From NCBI RefSeq assembly GCF_029277305.1, contig NZ_CP119526.1: a stretch of 64,000 nt of DNA; one strand, given 5' to 3'. The stretch is from Guptibacillus hwajinpoensis. Lineage in GTDB: Bacteria; Bacillota; Bacilli; Bacillales; Guptibacillaceae. Position numbers and translations under genes: made by a program. The notes under the pieces are model-generated. The model was not told where the DNA came from, made no database searches, and saw only the letters and a program-made list of their open reading frames with translations. Positions 30,179-38,768 of the stretch are shown piece by piece (the first letter of the stretch is position 1; each line of letters begins with the position of its first letter).

Positions 30179-30209
30179 GTAAAAACCTAGCGGAAAGGAG
30201 TGACGTTTA

Positions 30210-30572
30210 ATGATCACTAAAGCCGATAAAAACAAAGCGCGTCAAAAAAGACACGCTCGCGTTCGCCGCACAGTTACCGGCACTACTGAACGTCCGCGTC
30301 TAAACGTATTCCGTTCTAACAAGAACATCTATGCTCAGCTTATCGATGACACTAAAGGTGTTACAATCGTATCAGCTTCAAGCATGGAACAAGGAATTGA
30401 CGTTGAGCACGGAAGTAACAAAGAAGCTGCTGTGAAAGTCGGAGAAACAATCGCAAAGCGTGCAGTTGAAGCTGGATATTCTGCAGTGGTTTTCGACCGC
30501 GGAGGATACCTTTATCACGGACGTATTAAAGCTCTTGCAGACGCAGCGCGTGAAGCAGGACTGAAATTTTAA
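30210..30572 (+). CDS. rplR: Large ribosomal subunit protein uL18
   Basis: A 120-residue 5S rRNA-binding protein. The basic N-terminus includes KRHARVRRTVTGTTERPRLN; the C-terminus is YHGRIKALADAAREAGLKF. AAAGGAG precedes the start. Confidence 0.99.
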   Translation: MITKADKNKARQKRHARVRRTVTGTTERPRLNVFRSNKNIYAQLIDDTKGVTIVSASSMEQGIDVEHGSNKEAAVKVGETIAKRAVEAGYSAVVFDRGGYLYHGRIKALADAAREAGLKF

Positions 30573-30590
30573 TAAAAAGGAGGTTGACCC

Positions 30591-31091
30591 ATGCGTAGCA
30601 TTGATGCTAACAAACTAGAACTTGAAGAACGCGTTGTTACCGTTAACCGCGTAGCGAAAGTTGTTAAAGGTGGACGTCGTTTCCGCTTTGCAGCAATCGT
30701 AGTTGTCGGAGACAAAAACGGTCACGTTGGATTCGGAACTGGTAAAGCGCAGGAAGTTCCTGAAGCAATTCGTAAAGCTATCGAAGATGCGAAGAAGAAC
30801 TTAATTACTGTTCCTGTTGTAGGAACAACAATCCCTCACCAAATTACAGGTCATTTCGGAGCTGGTAACGTACTATTGAAGCCTGCTTCTGAAGGTACAG
30901 GAGTTATTGCTGGTGGACCTGTTCGTGCGGTACTAGAACTAGCTGGTGTAGGTGACATTCTTTCTAAGTCTCTTGGATCTAACAATCCGATTAACATGGT
31001 GCGTGCAACTCTTAATGGCCTTGAGAACCTTAAGCGTGCGGAAGACGTTGCAAAGCTTCGTGGAAAATCTGTAGAAGAGCTACTAGGTTAA
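30591..31091 (+). CDS. rpsE: Small ribosomal subunit protein uS5
   Basis: A 166-residue accuracy and helicase-channel protein. The spectinomycin loop region VAKVVKGGRRFRFAAIVVVG is wild type, followed by GNGHVGFGTGKAQEVPEAI-like sequence. AAGGAGGT precedes the ATG. Confidence 0.99.
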   Translation: MRSIDANKLELEERVVTVNRVAKVVKGGRRFRFAAIVVVGDKNGHVGFGTGKAQEVPEAIRKAIEDAKKNLITVPVVGTTIPHQITGHFGAGNVLLKPASEGTGVIAGGPVRAVLELAGVGDILSKSLGSNNPINMVRATLNGLENLKRAEDVAKLRGKSVEELLG

Positions 31092-31105
31092 GGGAGGGAA
31101 AATAG

Positions 31106-31294
31106 ATGGCTAAGCAATTAGAAATCACCCTCACACGTAGTGTGATTGGTCGCCCTCAAGACCAACGCGTGACGGTAAAAACACTTGGACTAAACAAGAT
31201 GCATCACACGGTTGTTCATAACGACAATCCTGCGATTCGCGGTATGATCAACAAGGTATCTCACCTTGTAACTGTTAACGAAATTGATGCGTAA
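31106..31294 (+). CDS. rpmD: Large ribosomal subunit protein uL30
   Basis: A 62-residue protein, MAKQLEITLTRSVIGRPQDQ at the N-terminus and GLNKMHHTVVHNDNPAIRGM in the middle. GGGAGGG precedes the ATG. It lies between rpsE and rplO as usual. Confidence 0.98.
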   Translation: MAKQLEITLTRSVIGRPQDQRVTVKTLGLNKMHHTVVHNDNPAIRGMINKVSHLVTVNEIDA

Positions 31295-31323
31295 AAAATC
31301 TATACATTGAGGAGGTGCCCACA

Positions 31324-31764
31324 ATGAAACTACACGAACTAAAACCATCTGAAGGTTCTCGTAAAGAACGCAACAGACTTGGTCGCGGTATTGCTACTGG
31401 TAACGGTAAGACATCTGGTCGCGGTCAAAAAGGTCAAAAAGCTCGTTCTGGCGGCGGAGTACGCGTCGGTTTCGAAGGAGGACAACTTCCAATCTTCAAA
31501 CGTCTACCTAAGCGTGGATTTACAAACATGAACCGTAAAGAGTTCGCGATTGTTAATCTTGATTCGCTTAACCGTTTCGAAGATGGAACTGAAGTTTCTC
31601 CAGAGCTTCTTTTGGAAACTGGCGTAGTAAGCAAAGAAAAAGCTGGAATTAAGATTCTAGGTAGTGGTAAGCTTGAGAAAAAGCTTACCGTCAAAGCCCA
31701 CAAGTTCTCTGCTTCTGCAAAAGAGGCTATTGAAGCGGCAGGCGGAAACACTGAGGTGATCTAA
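31324..31764 (+). CDS. rplO: Large ribosomal subunit protein uL15
   Basis: A 146-residue late assembly protein. ATG 31324 (MKLHELKPSEGSRKERNRLG) lies 8 nt after GAGGAGG; a GTG at 31315 overlaps that site. The Gly-rich extension includes GIATGNGKTSGRGQKGQKAR. The stop overlaps the secY start by one base. Confidence 0.98.
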   Translation: MKLHELKPSEGSRKERNRLGRGIATGNGKTSGRGQKGQKARSGGGVRVGFEGGQLPIFKRLPKRGFTNMNRKEFAIVNLDSLNRFEDGTEVSPELLLETGVVSKEKAGIKILGSGKLEKKLTVKAHKFSASAKEAIEAAGGNTEVI

Positions 31765-33059
31765 TGTTCCAGGCAATCTCCAACATTATGCGCGTAGGTG
31801 ATATTAGAAATAAAGTAATATTCACCCTACTCATGCTTGTCGTGTTCCGAATCGGAACATTCATACCAGTTCCAGGTGTGAACAGAGACGTACTACAATT
31901 TCAAGATCAAATGAGTCTCTTCGGAGTACTCAACACCTTTGGCGGTGGAGCGTTGCAAAACTTCTCCATCTTTGCCATGGGAATTATGCCTTACATCACT
32001 GCTTCTATTATTGTACAGCTATTGCAAATGGACGTTGTTCCTAAGTTTACCGAATGGTCTAAACAAGGGGAAGCCGGACGCAAGAAGCTAACGCAGGTTA
32101 CTCGTTATGGAACGATCGGACTTGGACTTATTCAAGGTATTGGTCTTTCAATCGGGTTCAACAATATTGTTGGTGGACAGTTGATTAGTAATCCAGGCGT
32201 ACTAACGTATCTTAATATTTCTCTTGTTTTAACAGCCGGAACGGCTTTTTTGATGTGGTTAGGCGAACAGATCACAGCAAAAGGCGTAGGAAATGGAATT
32301 TCAATCATCATCTTTGCTGGTATTGTTGCTGCAATTCCACCAGGGCTTAATCAGCTCTATGCACAGATGTTTGAGGGTTCTCAAGATGAGTTGTTCCTTA
32401 ACATTGTTACACTTGTGATTCTTGCACTTGCAGCACTCGCAATTGTTGTAGCTGTTATCTTTGTTCAACAAGGTCTTAGAAAAATCCCAATTCAATATGC
32501 CAAGCGTACTGTAAACCGCAGACAAGTTGGTGGACAATCCACACACTTACCAATTAAGGTCAATGCAGCAGGTGTTATTCCAGTTATCTTTGCAATATCA
32601 CTGATTATTACTCCACCAACAATCGCCAGGTTGTTCGGAGATAATACGGTAACGGAGTGGATCGTAAGGGTATTTGATTATACACAACCTATTGGTATGG
32701 TCGTGTATGCGTTACTCATCATTGGATTTACGTATTTCTATACGTTTGTCCAGGTTAATCCGGAGAAGATGGCTGAGAATCTTAAAAAGCAGGGTGGATA
32801 CATTCCTGGTATTCGTCCGGGTAATGCAACGGAAACGTACATTACTCGCATTCTCTACCGCTTAACATTTGTAGGAGCACTTTTCCTTGCTGTTATATCG
32901 ATTATTCCGGTATTTTTCACAACCGTAGCAGGACTGCCGCAAACGCTGCAAATCGGCGGAACAAGCTTGCTGATCGTTGTTGGGGTAGCGCTTGATACGA
33001 TGAAGCAAATTGAAAGTCAATTAATTAAACGTCATTATAAAGGCTTTATTAAATCTTGA
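31764..33059 (+). CDS. secY: Protein translocase subunit SecY
   Basis: Channel-forming subunit of the Sec translocon, 431 residues with ten predicted transmembrane helices. Typical segments are NTFGGGALQNFSIFAMGIMP and ANGISI-like GVGNGISIIIFAGIVA. The cytoplasmic loop near KRTVNRRQVGGQSTHLPIK is the ribosome/SecA contact. Coupled to rplO by a TAATG overlap. Confidence 0.99.
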   Translation: MFQAISNIMRVGDIRNKVIFTLLMLVVFRIGTFIPVPGVNRDVLQFQDQMSLFGVLNTFGGGALQNFSIFAMGIMPYITASIIVQLLQMDVVPKFTEWSKQGEAGRKKLTQVTRYGTIGLGLIQGIGLSIGFNNIVGGQLISNPGVLTYLNISLVLTAGTAFLMWLGEQITAKGVGNGISIIIFAGIVAAIPPGLNQLYAQMFEGSQDELFLNIVTLVILALAALAIVVAVIFVQQGLRKIPIQYAKRTVNRRQVGGQSTHLPIKVNAAGVIPVIFAISLIITPPTIARLFGDNTVTEWIVRVFDYTQPIGMVVYALLIIGFTYFYTFVQVNPEKMAENLKKQGGYIPGIRPGNATETYITRILYRLTFVGALFLAVISIIPVFFTTVAGLPQTLQIGGTSLLIVVGVALDTMKQIESQLIKRHYKGFIKS

Positions 33060-33099
33060 GGATAAATCGGGAAGAACTTTCTTCCCTTCCTTCATCCTC
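33058..33099 (+). other. Two-tier stem-loop between secY and adk
   Basis: Outer GAGGAT/ATCCTC encloses GGGAAG/CTTCCC. The 5' arm begins inside the secY stop codon. No T-run follows, so it is not a simple terminator. Confidence 0.55.
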
Positions 33100-33125
33100 G
33101 ATTGGGTGACGTGCGGAGGGATTAG

Positions 33126-33776
33126 ATGAATCTAGTATTAATGGGGCTTCCGGGTGTCGGAAAAGGAACCCAGGCAGAAAAGATTGTCGAAAAGTATGGC
33201 ATCCCTCATATCTCTACTGGAGATATGTTCCGAGCAGCGATTAAAGAAGGAACGCCTCTTGGTCTTAAAGCAAAAGAGTTCATGGATTCCGGAAATCTCG
33301 TACCTGACGAAGTAACAATCGGTATAGTACGAGAGCGTTTAGGAAAAGATGATTGCGAAAAAGGTTTTCTCTTAGATGGTTTCCCAAGAACCGTCGCACA
33401 AGCTGACGCGCTAGAAGAGATCTTATCCGACTTGGAGAAAAAACTCGACTATGTAATTAACATTGCAGTTGAGGAAGATCAACTCATGCAGCGTTTGACT
33501 GGACGCCGTGTTTGCCGTAACTGTGGAGCAACCTATCATGCAATCTTCAATCCTCCTAAGGAAGAAGGAGTTTGTGATAAGTGCGGTGGAGAGCTTTATC
33601 AACGAGATGATGATAAAGAAGAAACTGTACGCACTCGCCTCGAAGTCAACAAGCAACAACAGCAACCATTGTTGACCTTTTATGAAGGCAAAGGCTATCT
33701 TAAAACAATTGATGGCAATAAAGACATCAATGAGGTGTTTGAAGATGTAGATCAACTCCTCAAAGGGTTGTCGTAA
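33126..33776 (+). CDS. adk: Adenylate kinase
   Basis: Converts ATP and AMP to two ADP. 216 residues with P-loop GLPGVGKGTQ, the AMP-binding GFPRT, and a LID domain whose zinc ribbon is CRNCGATYH and CDKCGG (four Cys, the Gram-positive form). GGAGGG precedes the ATG; the stop overlaps map by one base. Confidence 0.99.
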   Translation: MNLVLMGLPGVGKGTQAEKIVEKYGIPHISTGDMFRAAIKEGTPLGLKAKEFMDSGNLVPDEVTIGIVRERLGKDDCEKGFLLDGFPRTVAQADALEEILSDLEKKLDYVINIAVEEDQLMQRLTGRRVCRNCGATYHAIFNPPKEEGVCDKCGGELYQRDDDKEETVRTRLEVNKQQQQPLLTFYEGKGYLKTIDGNKDINEVFEDVDQLLKGLS

Positions 33777-34522
33777 TGATTATTTGCAAGACACCTCGCG
33801 AACTTGATATTATGCGAGAGGCAGGCAAAATTGTCGCATTAACTCATCAAGAGCTACAGAAGCACATCAAGCCTGGAATTACGACAAAAGAGCTGGATTC
33901 GATTGCCGATCGGTTTATTCGTCAGCTTGGTGCAATTCCTTCCTTTAAGGGTTACAATGGATTTACTGGAAGTATATGCGCTTCAGTTAATGAAGAGCTA
34001 GTACATGGTATTCCAGGGGATCGCGTGTTGGCGGAGGGAGATATAATTAGCATCGATATTGGTGCTAAGTATAAAGGTTATCATGGCGATTCTGCCTGGA
34101 CCTATCCTGTTGGCACTATCTCAGAAGAAGACGAACGGTTGTTAAAAGTTACCGAGGAATCGTTATATAAAGGATTGAATGAAGCGAAAGCTGGTAAGAG
34201 GCTTTCAGATATCTCTCATGCAATTCAAGCATATGCCGAAGCTGAAGGTTTTTCGATTGTACGAGAATATGTTGGTCATGGTGTAGGTCAAGACCTTCAT
34301 GAAGATCCTCAAATTCCCCATTATGGTCCTCCAGGAAAAGGGCCGAGGCTAAAGCAGGGGATGGTCCTTGCAGTAGAGCCGATGGTGAATCTGGGCTCTC
34401 GCTATGTTCGAACACTTTCGGATAATTGGACTGTAGTAACAACTGACGGCAAAAACTGCGCTCACTTTGAGCACACTTTTGCTGTTACGGAAGAAGGATA
34501 TGAAATTCTAACAAAGGCCTAA
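33776..34522 (+). CDS. map: Methionine aminopeptidase, type I
   Basis: Removes the N-terminal Met from nascent proteins. 248 residues. The dinuclear metal ligands sit in SIDIGAKYKGYHGDSAWT (two Asp), GHGVGQDLHEDP (His), LAVEPMV (Glu) and FEHTFAVTE (Glu). Coupled to adk by TAATG. Confidence 0.98.
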   Translation: MIICKTPRELDIMREAGKIVALTHQELQKHIKPGITTKELDSIADRFIRQLGAIPSFKGYNGFTGSICASVNEELVHGIPGDRVLAEGDIISIDIGAKYKGYHGDSAWTYPVGTISEEDERLLKVTEESLYKGLNEAKAGKRLSDISHAIQAYAEAEGFSIVREYVGHGVGQDLHEDPQIPHYGPPGKGPRLKQGMVLAVEPMVNLGSRYVRTLSDNWTVVTTDGKNCAHFEHTFAVTEEGYEILTKA

Positions 34523-34538
34523 GTGAAGGTGATGGTTC

Positions 34539-34859
34539 GTGAAAGAGTCGGATACCGTTCCCGAGATCGGTCAGATCGTTCGGAATAGACGGGGAAGAGA
34601 CGCTGAACAATATAGCGTGATTGTAGGAATCGTTGATAAACGTTATGTTTTCTTAGCAGATGGTGACAAGCGTAAGTTTGATCGACCAAAGCGGAAGAAC
34701 CTCGCGCACCTTGAGCTGATAGATTATGTATCCCCTGAGGTAAAGCGAAGTCTTGAGGAAACCGGCCGTGTCACAAATGGCAAGCTGCGTTTCGCGATCT
34801 CAAAATATATGAATGAATATGTCATTGATTTAAAGGAGGGAGAGCAAGTAGATGGCTAA
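34539..34859 (+). CDS. KOW-domain RNA-binding protein (L14e-like)
   Basis: A 106-residue protein with an N-terminal KOW/SH3-like fold (EIGQIVRNRRGRDAEQYSVI, then VDKRYVFLADGDKRKFDRPK) and a basic centre. A small KOW gene at this place, between map and infA, is common in Bacilli; its role is not established, and ribosome or RNA association is inferred from the domain. GTG start after AAGGTGATGG. It overlaps infA by 8 bp. Confidence 0.85.
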   Translation: MKESDTVPEIGQIVRNRRGRDAEQYSVIVGIVDKRYVFLADGDKRKFDRPKRKNLAHLELIDYVSPEVKRSLEETGRVTNGKLRFAISKYMNEYVIDLKEGEQVDG

Positions 34860-35070
34860 AGAAGAAGTGATTGAAATGGAAGGCAAGGTTATCGAACCTC
34901 TGCCGAATGCAATGTTTCGAGTAGAACTCGAAAACGGTCATAAGATTCTTGCTCACGTATCCGGAAAGATACGCATGCATTACATTCGTATTCTACCAGG
35001 TGACAAAGTAACCGTTGAGCTTTCTCCATATGACTTATCACGTGGTCGAATCACGTATCGATATAAATAA
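34852..35070 (+). CDS. infA: Translation initiation factor IF-1
   Basis: A 72-residue S1-like OB fold that binds the 30S A site. Nearly invariant: MAKEEVIEMEGKVIEPLPNA, GHKILAHVSGKIRMHYIRIL and SPYDLSRGRITYRYK. GGAGGGAG lies inside the preceding gene. Confidence 0.99.
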   Translation: MAKEEVIEMEGKVIEPLPNAMFRVELENGHKILAHVSGKIRMHYIRILPGDKVTVELSPYDLSRGRITYRYK

Positions 35071-35105
35071 GCAGTTAATCTCCGTATACAAGGAGGGTTA
35101 AAACA

Positions 35106-35219
35106 ATGAAAGTAAGACCATCAGTAAAACCAATGTGTGAAAAATGTAAAGTTATCCGCCGTAAAGGTAAAGTCATGGTTATCTGTGAAAATCCAAAGCA
35201 TAAGCAAAAACAAGGCTAA
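35106..35219 (+). CDS. rpmJ: Large ribosomal subunit protein bL36, zinc-binding form
   Basis: A 37-residue protein, MKVRPSVKPMCEKCKVIRRK followed by GKVMVICENPKHKQKQG. The ligands are Cys11, Cys14, Cys27 and His32 (C+ form). AAGGAGG precedes the ATG. It lies between infA and rpsM, as in nearly all Firmicutes. Confidence 0.98.
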   Translation: MKVRPSVKPMCEKCKVIRRKGKVMVICENPKHKQKQG

Positions 35220-35240
35220 TATATAAGGAGGTGCAACGTA

Positions 35241-35606
35241 ATGGCACGTATTGCTGGTATTGATGTTCCACGCGAAAAGCGCATCGTAATCGCGTTAACT
35301 TACGTTTATGGAATCGGTAAAACAACTGCGAAACAAGTTCTAGTTGACGCTGGTGTTTCTGAAGACACTCGCGTGCGCGACTTAACTGAAGAAGAGCTCG
35401 GAAAAATCCGTGAAGTAGTAGACAAAATTAAAGTTGAGGGTGATCTTCGTCGTGAAATCTCACTTAACATTAAGCGTCTAATCGAAATCGGTTCTTATCG
35501 TGGTATCCGCCACCGTCGTGGTCTTCCTGTCCGAGGTCAACATACGAAGAACAACTCTCGTACTCGTAAAGGCCCTCGCCGTACAGTAGCTAACAAGAAG
35601 AAGTAA
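35241..35606 (+). CDS. rpsM: Small ribosomal subunit protein uS13
   Basis: A 121-residue head protein forming intersubunit bridges. MARIAGIDVPREKRIVIALT at the start and RHRRGLPVRGQHTKNNSRTR near the tRNA-contacting tail. AAGGAGGTG precedes the ATG. Confidence 0.99.
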   Translation: MARIAGIDVPREKRIVIALTYVYGIGKTTAKQVLVDAGVSEDTRVRDLTEEELGKIREVVDKIKVEGDLRREISLNIKRLIEIGSYRGIRHRRGLPVRGQHTKNNSRTRKGPRRTVANKKK

Positions 35607-35622
35607 GGGAGGTAATTAACAA

Positions 35623-36018
35623 ATGGCTAAGCAACGTAAAGCAAATACGCGCAAAAAGCGCGTGAAAAAGAATGTTGAGAGTGGAGTAGCTCACATCCGT
35701 TCCACTTTTAACAATACAATCATTACGATTACTGATACTCACGGAAATGCGATTTCTTGGGCAACTTCCGGAAACATGGGCTTTAAAGGTTCTCGTAAGT
35801 CGACTCCATTCGCTGCTCAAATGGCTGCCGAAACTGCAGGTAAAACTGCACAGGAGCATGGCATGAAAACTGTAGAAGTTTCTGTTAAAGGCCCTGGAGC
35901 TGGTCGTGAAGCTGCTATTCGTGCACTTCAAGCTGTAGGTCTAGAGGTTACTGCGATCCGTGACGTAACTCCAGTACCTCATAACGGCTGCCGTCCGCCA
36001 AAACGTCGTAGAGTCTAA
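35623..36018 (+). CDS. rpsK: Small ribosomal subunit protein uS11
   Basis: A 131-residue platform protein. Conserved AHIRSTFNNTIITITDTHGN and VTPVPHNGCRPPKRRRV. AGGGAGG precedes ATG 35623. It is followed by an unusually long structured gap before rpoA. Confidence 0.99.
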   Translation: MAKQRKANTRKKRVKKNVESGVAHIRSTFNNTIITITDTHGNAISWATSGNMGFKGSRKSTPFAAQMAAETAGKTAQEHGMKTVEVSVKGPGAGREAAIRALQAVGLEVTAIRDVTPVPHNGCRPPKRRRV

Positions 36019-36024
36019 TTTAGT

Positions 36025-36083
36025 AGAGAGTTCAAAAACGTAGATGTTCCCTTCGGGTGAATGCCTGGTTTTGAACAATCTCT
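36025..36083 (+). other. Long stem-loop downstream of rpsK
   Basis: GTTCAAAA (36030-36037) pairs exactly with TTTTGAAC (36069-36076), extended by AGAGA/TCTCT. The loop holds a TTCCC/GGG.GAA hairpin with a TTC turn. It has no T-tail. Function unknown; it may be an r-protein site or a processing signal in the alpha operon. Confidence 0.65.
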
Positions 36084-36206
36084 TATGGAAAGATTCAATC
36101 TATCGGTATACAATTGATGAACATGTCAATAATGATAATGTATAAATTGTTGACGGTTGACGAATCATAATTAGGTTGTTGGTATTTAGACCACCTAAAG
36201 GGATTA

Positions 36207-36233
36207 TTCGGTTAGACTTCTTGTCTAACCGAA
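36207..36233 (+). other. Perfect 11-bp stem-loop before rpoA
   Basis: TTCGGTTAGAC pairs with GTCTAACCGAA around a TTCTT loop, 14 nt before the rpoA Shine-Dalgarno AAGGAGGG. It could set 5' stability of the rpoA mRNA or bind a regulator. Confidence 0.7.
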
Positions 36234-36262
36234 GTTCGACGTTTTGAAGGAGGGTTTGTTGG

Positions 36263-37207
36263 ATGATCGAAATCGAAAAGCCAAAAATTGAAGCGGTAGC
36301 TATCAACGAGGATGCTAAATACGGAAAGTTTGTTGTCGAACCACTAGAGCGTGGTTATGGAACTACTTTGGGTAACTCCCTACGTCGTATACTCTTATCT
36401 TCACTACCTGGTGCTGCTGTTACATCTGTACAAATTGAAGGAGTTCTCCATGAGTTCTCTACAGTTGAAGGTGTACACGAGGATGTAACGACTATTATTC
36501 TCAATCTTAAGAAGTTAGCTATGAAAGTTTACTCTGAGGAAGAGAAGACACTAGTAGTAGATGTTCAGGGACCTGGAACAGTAACAGCTGGTGATATTAC
36601 TCATGACAGCGACGTGGAGATCTTAAACCCTGACCTTCATATTGCTACCCTATCTGCAAGTGCACGATTCCAAATGCGAGTTACTGCAATTCGTGGAAGA
36701 GGTTATGTACAAGCGGAAGGAAACAAGAATGATGAACAGCCAATCGGTGTTATTCCGGTTGACTCAATCTTTACTCCTGTTTCCCGTGTTAACTACCAAG
36801 TTGAAAACACACGTGTTGGCCAGGTAACAAACTATGATAAACTAACCCTTGACGTTTGGACAGATGGCAGCATTCGACCTGAAGAAGCGGTATCGTTAGG
36901 TGCAAAGATTTTAAATGAACATTTAAACATTTTTGTTGGCTTAACAGATCAGGCTCAAAATGCTGAAATCATGGTCGAAAAAGAAGAGGACCAAAAAGAG
37001 AAAGTGCTTGAGATGACAATCGAAGAGCTCGATCTCTCAGTTCGTTCATATAATTGCCTGAAACGTGCTGGAATTAATACAGTTCAAGAGCTGACTCACA
37101 AGTCTGAGGAAGACATGATGAAAGTTCGTAATCTTGGACGTAAGTCACTTGAAGAAGTACAAGAGAAGCTTGAAGAGCTTGGACTTGGGCTTCGTAACGA
37201 AGAATAG
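36263..37207 (+). CDS. rpoA: DNA-directed RNA polymerase subunit alpha
   Basis: A 314-residue subunit. The N-terminal dimerisation domain includes RGYGTTLGNSLRRILLSSLP; the C-terminal domain (ELDLSVRSYNCLKRAGINTV) contacts UP elements and activators. AAGGAGGG precedes the ATG. Confidence 0.99.
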   Translation: MIEIEKPKIEAVAINEDAKYGKFVVEPLERGYGTTLGNSLRRILLSSLPGAAVTSVQIEGVLHEFSTVEGVHEDVTTIILNLKKLAMKVYSEEEKTLVVDVQGPGTVTAGDITHDSDVEILNPDLHIATLSASARFQMRVTAIRGRGYVQAEGNKNDEQPIGVIPVDSIFTPVSRVNYQVENTRVGQVTNYDKLTLDVWTDGSIRPEEAVSLGAKILNEHLNIFVGLTDQAQNAEIMVEKEEDQKEKVLEMTIEELDLSVRSYNCLKRAGINTVQELTHKSEEDMMKVRNLGRKSLEEVQEKLEELGLGLRNEE

Positions 37208-37253
37208 ATATAGTAGTTGTTGATTTTATAAACAACAAAGGAGGGAATACTTC

Positions 37254-37616
37254 ATGGCATACCAAAAGTTAGGTCGTACAAGCGATACGCGTAAAGCGCT
37301 ATTCCGTGACCTTGTTACAGATTTGATCATCAATGAACGTATTGAAACGACAGAATCAAAGGCGAAAGAGCTTCGTTCTTTCATCGATAAAATGATTACG
37401 CTTGGTAAACGCGGAGATCTTCACGCACGTCGTCAAGCAGCTTCTTTCATCCGTAACGAAGTAGCGGATGCAGAAAGCGGTCAAGATGCAGTTCAAAAGC
37501 TATTCAGCGACATCGCTCCTCGTTATGCTGAGCGTCAAGGCGGTTACTCTCGTATCCGTAAACTTGGACCTCGCCGCGGTGACGGTGCTGAAATGGTTAT
37601 CATCGAGCTAGTATAA
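37254..37616 (+). CDS. rplQ: Large ribosomal subunit protein bL17
   Basis: A 120-residue tunnel-exit protein, MAYQKLGRTSDTRKALFRDL at the start and GPRRGDGAEMVIIELV at the end. AAGGAGGG precedes the ATG. Last gene of the cluster that starts at rpsJ. Confidence 0.99.
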   Translation: MAYQKLGRTSDTRKALFRDLVTDLIINERIETTESKAKELRSFIDKMITLGKRGDLHARRQAASFIRNEVADAESGQDAVQKLFSDIAPRYAERQGGYSRIRKLGPRRGDGAEMVIIELV

Positions 37617-37629
37617 GACGCACTTGATT

Positions 37630-37681
37630 AAAAGGGCGGGACAGGATCTCGATATTGGATACTGATTCTATGCCCTTTTTT
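37630..37681 (+). terminator. Terminator-like hairpin after rplQ
   Basis: AAAAGGGC pairs with GCCCTTTT followed by more T. The loop is long (34 nt), so efficiency may be modest. Confidence 0.65.
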
Positions 37682-37745
37682 CGTGCGATTTTATGTAAAT
37701 TAAAGCGCATGTTCCAAGTGATCGCATGCTGCTTGCCATTACTGA

Positions 37746-37772
37746 AAGCCTGGCAGATGCCAGGCTTTTTTT
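37746..37772 (+). terminator. Second, strong terminator after rplQ
   Basis: AGCCTGGCA pairs with TGCCAGGCT around GA, followed by TTTTTTT. It is a compact, strong hairpin and the main end of the ribosomal cluster. Confidence 0.9.
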
Positions 37773-37812
37773 GCGAATTAAAGTAAGAGGCGGCTATACA
37801 GTAGCGATAGGC

Positions 37813-37877
37813 GTATGCTGATAGGAAAAAGTGGCGGCTTGTACTTATTGCCCCGCCATTTTTTCGCACCAGCATAC
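37813..37877 (+). promoter_or_regulatory. Nested inverted repeat with terminator-like core upstream of ecfA1
   Basis: An inner 12-bp stem (AAAAAGTGGCGG with CCGCCATTTTTT, one G-U) ends in a T-run. It is enclosed by an outer 8-bp stem GTATGCTG/CAGCATAC. A weak promoter (TTGCGA, 18 bp, TATACA at 37771-37800) lies just upstream. The inner part could terminate, and the outer pairing could change that, so this may be a leader attenuator of the ecf genes. Confidence 0.5.
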
Positions 37878-37928
37878 TAGTACTGAAGAGACAGAAGCAT
37901 GAAACTAGCAGAGGCAGGAGGAAAGAGA

Positions 37929-38768
37929 ATGGAAGAACTGATCTCCGTTCAAAATGTATCATTTCGTTATCAGGAGGAGCATCCTTACGTCTTAAAAGAT
38001 GTTGGTCTATCTGTTCAAAAAGGTGAGTGGCTTGCGATTGTAGGTCATAATGGTTCTGGGAAGTCAACGCTTGCGAGACTTCTTAATGGGCTGCTTCTAC
38101 CTGAGAAGGGTGATGTTCTTGTTGAGGGATTTAATAGCAGAGATGAGGAAAGTATTTGGGAAATCAGGAGAAGAGTAGGGATTGTCTTTCAGAATCCTGA
38201 TAACCAATTTGTTGGTACATCTGTTCAGGATGATGTAGCCTTCGGTCTTGAGAATAGTGGCATGCCACGCGAGAAAATGCTTGAGCGTATCTCTGAAAGT
38301 GTTAAAAAAGTAAGAATGGAAGACTTTCTTGATCAAGAACCACATCGCTTATCTGGTGGACAGAAGCAGCGTGTTGCAATAGCAGGTATTATTGCGTTAA
38401 GACCATCCATCGTCATCCTTGACGAAGCTACTTCTATGCTTGACCCTGCAGGGCGTAAAGAAGTGTTACAAACGATGCGTGAGCTAAAGAAAGAAGAAGG
38501 TATGACAGTCATCTCGATTACTCATGATCTTGAGGAGGCGGCTCGTGCTGATCGTATCATTGTTATGAACGCTGGTGAAGTCATTGATGAAGGTCTTCCT
38601 GTAGATGTTTTTAAAAAAGGTGACATGCTTGAAAAGATTGGCCTAGACCTGCCTTTTCCATTGCAGGTGCAACGAGCTCTTCGTGAAAAAGGGTATGATT
38701 TTGAAAAGCTTACTTTATCGCAGGAGGAGCTGGTGAACGAGCTATGGACATTTCAGTTAAAGAGTTAG
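37929..38768 (+). CDS. ecfA1: Energy-coupling factor transporter ATPase EcfA1
   Basis: One of two ATPases of the shared ECF module that powers vitamin uptake with exchangeable S components. 279 residues with Walker A GHNGSGKST, Q-loop FQNPDNQFVG, signature LSGGQKQR, Walker B IVILDEATSMLD and switch THD. ATG 37929 follows CAGGAGGA; an in-frame ATG 30 nt upstream lies before that site. It overlaps ecfA2 by 25 bp. Confidence 0.96.
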   Translation: MEELISVQNVSFRYQEEHPYVLKDVGLSVQKGEWLAIVGHNGSGKSTLARLLNGLLLPEKGDVLVEGFNSRDEESIWEIRRRVGIVFQNPDNQFVGTSVQDDVAFGLENSGMPREKMLERISESVKKVRMEDFLDQEPHRLSGGQKQRVAIAGIIALRPSIVILDEATSMLDPAGRKEVLQTMRELKKEEGMTVISITHDLEEAARADRIIVMNAGEVIDEGLPVDVFKKGDMLEKIGLDLPFPLQVQRALREKGYDFEKLTLSQEELVNELWTFQLKS

